Positions 62,589 to 64,000 of a DNA stretch of 64,000 nucleotides are shown here, in pieces; the first letter of the stretch is position 1; every line of letters starts with the position of its first letter. The stretch is from a virus. The stretch lies in the IMG/VR virus record IMGVR_UViG_3300044641_009805, positions 62,001-126,000 of that record. One strand, 5' to 3'. The translations under genes were made by a program, and so were the position numbers. Under the pieces are notes generated by a model that saw only the letters and a list, made by a program, of their open reading frames with translations, did no database searches and was not told the DNA's origin.

Positions 62589-63768
62589 TGACAGAGTTAT
62601 GTATTACTGCACCTAATGAATTTAATTTTTCAAAAAACAATTTAGAATATAAGTTAGAAGAGACATAAGATCCGTAAAGCTTAGAATCATTTATCACTCC
62701 AAATTCTATCATAGATTTTATTGATCTAAGACAATAATCAACAGATTGTCTTTTTACGACAAAATCGCTGGTATCTGGAAGTCTAATAATGACATTATTT
62801 GCTGACAAAGATCTTATTCTATCTTCATAGATTTCTTCTACATTTTTTGATTCTTCTCTTTTAGATAATAGAAATTTAATATGAGAATTGACATCAGATT
62901 TTGATGATTGATTTTTTATGCAAATTGAATTAACGTAAATAGAGATTTCATCTACTTTTCTTGCATCATCTATAGAAATATTAGAAATCAGTTGGCCTAA
63001 ATTGCTAGAAAACAAAGATGCAGAACAAGCTATTGAGATATCATTAAGTTTGTTTATTCCTTCCAGATTAAACTCAACTACAATAGGATAAACTTCAATA
63101 GCTCCTCTAATTCTATTGACTTTCAGTGTATTTAAAACTTCGTCATGAAGTCCTCTAGCTATTAGAATTACAGGGTGTTTTGTTGAACTTGCTCCTTCAA
63201 GCAATAAATTAATCTCAGAAACAGATTCAACAAATCCATCAATAACGATGACTCTAGGATTTACTATTTTTATTGGTTTTTCTTCAAAAGTTTTTACTTT
63301 AAAGGTAAAACCATCAATAGCTTCAATTGAAGTAAAGTTATTGCTAGACTTTTCTACAGATATTCTGCCACCAAACCCAGCTAAAAGCACAGCGTCAAAT
63401 AATAAGTTGCTTAACGTGTTATCGTCTTTTGTTTGAGAAAAAATGATTTTTTTTAGATCATTCAAAGTAGCCTTGTTTGAAGATCTGGTTTTATCATCAA
63501 GATTAGAGTTTAATATCCTGTGTAACGTAAAGTCAAACCCACCAGGAGATATTTTTTCTGATAAAATACAATGTTCTATAATCAACCTATGAATAGCTAA
63601 TTTCAGTTGATTAGAATATTTTAAATTAAAAATTCCTTGAAATGAAGTTTTTAACAAAACTTGATCTTTTTCAAGGAATAATACTTTTTCTGTATTTAAA
63701 AAATTTCTTAAATCATCGCATACTTCTTTAAATGATTCAAGTATTTCTTTTTTTAGAAAAATTGTCAC
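62575..63768 (-). CDS. Degenerate GroEL-like chaperonin
   Basis: 397 residues from GTG 63768 (GroEL: 548). The apical and intermediate domains align by pattern with GroEL: GGRISVEKSSNNFTSIEAID (GroEL GVITVEDG...VVEGM), NPRVIVIDGFVESVSEINLL, HPVILIARGLHDEVLNTLKV and NRIRGAIEVYPIV, followed by DDARKVDEISIYVNSICI and IKFLLSKREESKNVEEIYED and RIRSLSANNVIIRL (GroEL REKLQERVAKLAGGVAVI). The equatorial parts are short: no GDGTTT ATP motif is visible in the first 125 residues and the C-terminal equatorial half is cut off. ATP-driven folding is therefore unlikely; a scaffold, adaptor or GroEL antagonist is possible. Confidence 0.75.
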   Translation of the reverse strand: MTIFLKKEILESFKEVCDDLRNFLNTEKVLFLEKDQVLLKTSFQGIFNLKYSNQLKLAIHRLIIEHCILSEKISPGGFDFTLHRILNSNLDDKTRSSNKATLNDLKKIIFSQTKDDNTLSNLLFDAVLLAGFGGRISVEKSSNNFTSIEAIDGFTFKVKTFEEKPIKIVNPRVIVIDGFVESVSEINLLLEGASSTKHPVILIARGLHDEVLNTLKVNRIRGAIEVYPIVVEFNLEGINKLNDISIACSASLFSSNLGQLISNISIDDARKVDEISIYVNSICIKNQSSKSDVNSHIKFLLSKREESKNVEEIYEDRIRSLSANNVIIRLPDTSDFVVKRQSVDYCLRSIKSMIEFGVINDSKLYGSYVSSNLYSKLFFEKLNSLGAVIHNSVIMSY

Positions 63769-63799
63769 AAAATCATTGTAGCTTATTTTTGGCTAATGT

Positions 63800-64000
63800 T
63801 CAAATAATTTGAATATGCGAATTAATGTAAGCATGTATTATCTTACCAATAGCACCTAAAATTGCTGTACCTACTGCAATTGAAAGCCATCTAGTAAAAG
63901 CTGCTTGTTTTTGATACCAAGATTGTAATTCTTTAATTACTTCAGAATGTTGATTTATAATCTTTGCAAGATTTTCATCATTTAGTTCTTCTTTTTGAGC
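63800..64000 (-). CDS. Membrane protein with coiled coil, 5' end outside window
   Basis: 66 visible residues in frame from the window edge to TGA at 63800-63802. QHSEVIKELQSWYQKQAAFT is helical and charged, then WLSIAVGTAILGAIGKII is one membrane helix, and AYINSHIQII ends the protein. The arrangement of coiled coil, then Trp, then membrane helix near the C-terminus resembles XhlA-type holin-associated proteins, but the start is missing, so this is only a suggestion. Confidence 0.65.
   Translation of the reverse strand, partial: AQKEELNDENLAKIINQHSEVIKELQSWYQKQAAFTRWLSIAVGTAILGAIGKIIHAYINSHIQII

Overview
The window is part of a large tailed-phage genome of the T4-type contractile-tail group. 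The evidence is a T4-like head module on the minus strand: large terminase 35139-33496, portal 33082-31094, prohead protease 30189-29581, core scaffold 28286-26382 and a gp23-type major capsid protein 26328-24442. With it come phage replication and repair genes: a fused SbcD/SbcC (gp47/gp46-like), a DnaG-type primase, a RuvC-like resolvase, an ATP-dependent ligase, a DinG-like helicase, UvsE and PhoH. The host cannot be named. A predicted lipoprotein and the GC-rich, host-like composition of the left arm and the capsid gene are compatible with a GC-rich Gram-negative host (inference).

Layout. (1) 1-14.4 kb, plus strand, GC-rich: a tRNA-Arg, a Sir2-type deacetylase, a nucleotide-deaminase-like protein, a membrane-anchored collagen-like protein and about 35 small, mostly unknown proteins. 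Most of the later ones have their own promoter of one family (TGCAAA, 17 bp, TA-N3-T), placed exactly so that the predicted transcript begins at the A of the start codon. Three copies carry a long perfect stem-loop just upstream. (2) 14.4-14.6 kb: a cluster of GGGGCC/GGCCCC palindromes, where base composition and promoter type change. (3) 14.6-22.7 kb, mainly plus strand: UvsE, a sigma-70 factor that ends before region 4.2, ligase, a lipoprotein, tRNA-Glu and head-signal proteins. (4) 22.6-64 kb, AT-rich, almost all minus strand: head genes, recombination and replication genes, a block of six large virion-type proteins (44-56 kb), PhoH, an Hc1-like histone H1-type protein, helicase, ClpP, a degenerate GroEL-like chaperonin and a membrane protein cut by the window edge.

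How the parts may fit together. The truncated sigma factor (16908-17735) and a separate region-4.2 helix-turn-helix protein (57419-57697) look like a split sigma system comparable to T4 gp55 plus gp33. A TATATAT element before several head-associated genes is a candidate late promoter. Eight proteins share an N-terminal amphipathic helix of the type MKLTxxxLRxxIxEE, usually followed by an (L/I)xE site. This resembles the T4 capsid-targeting and prohead-protease-cleavage signals. Two or three head-region proteins also share a C-terminal RWxxLAGI motif. These are the window's strongest candidates for an undescribed head-cargo system. All assignments come from reading the sequence; no database search was run.
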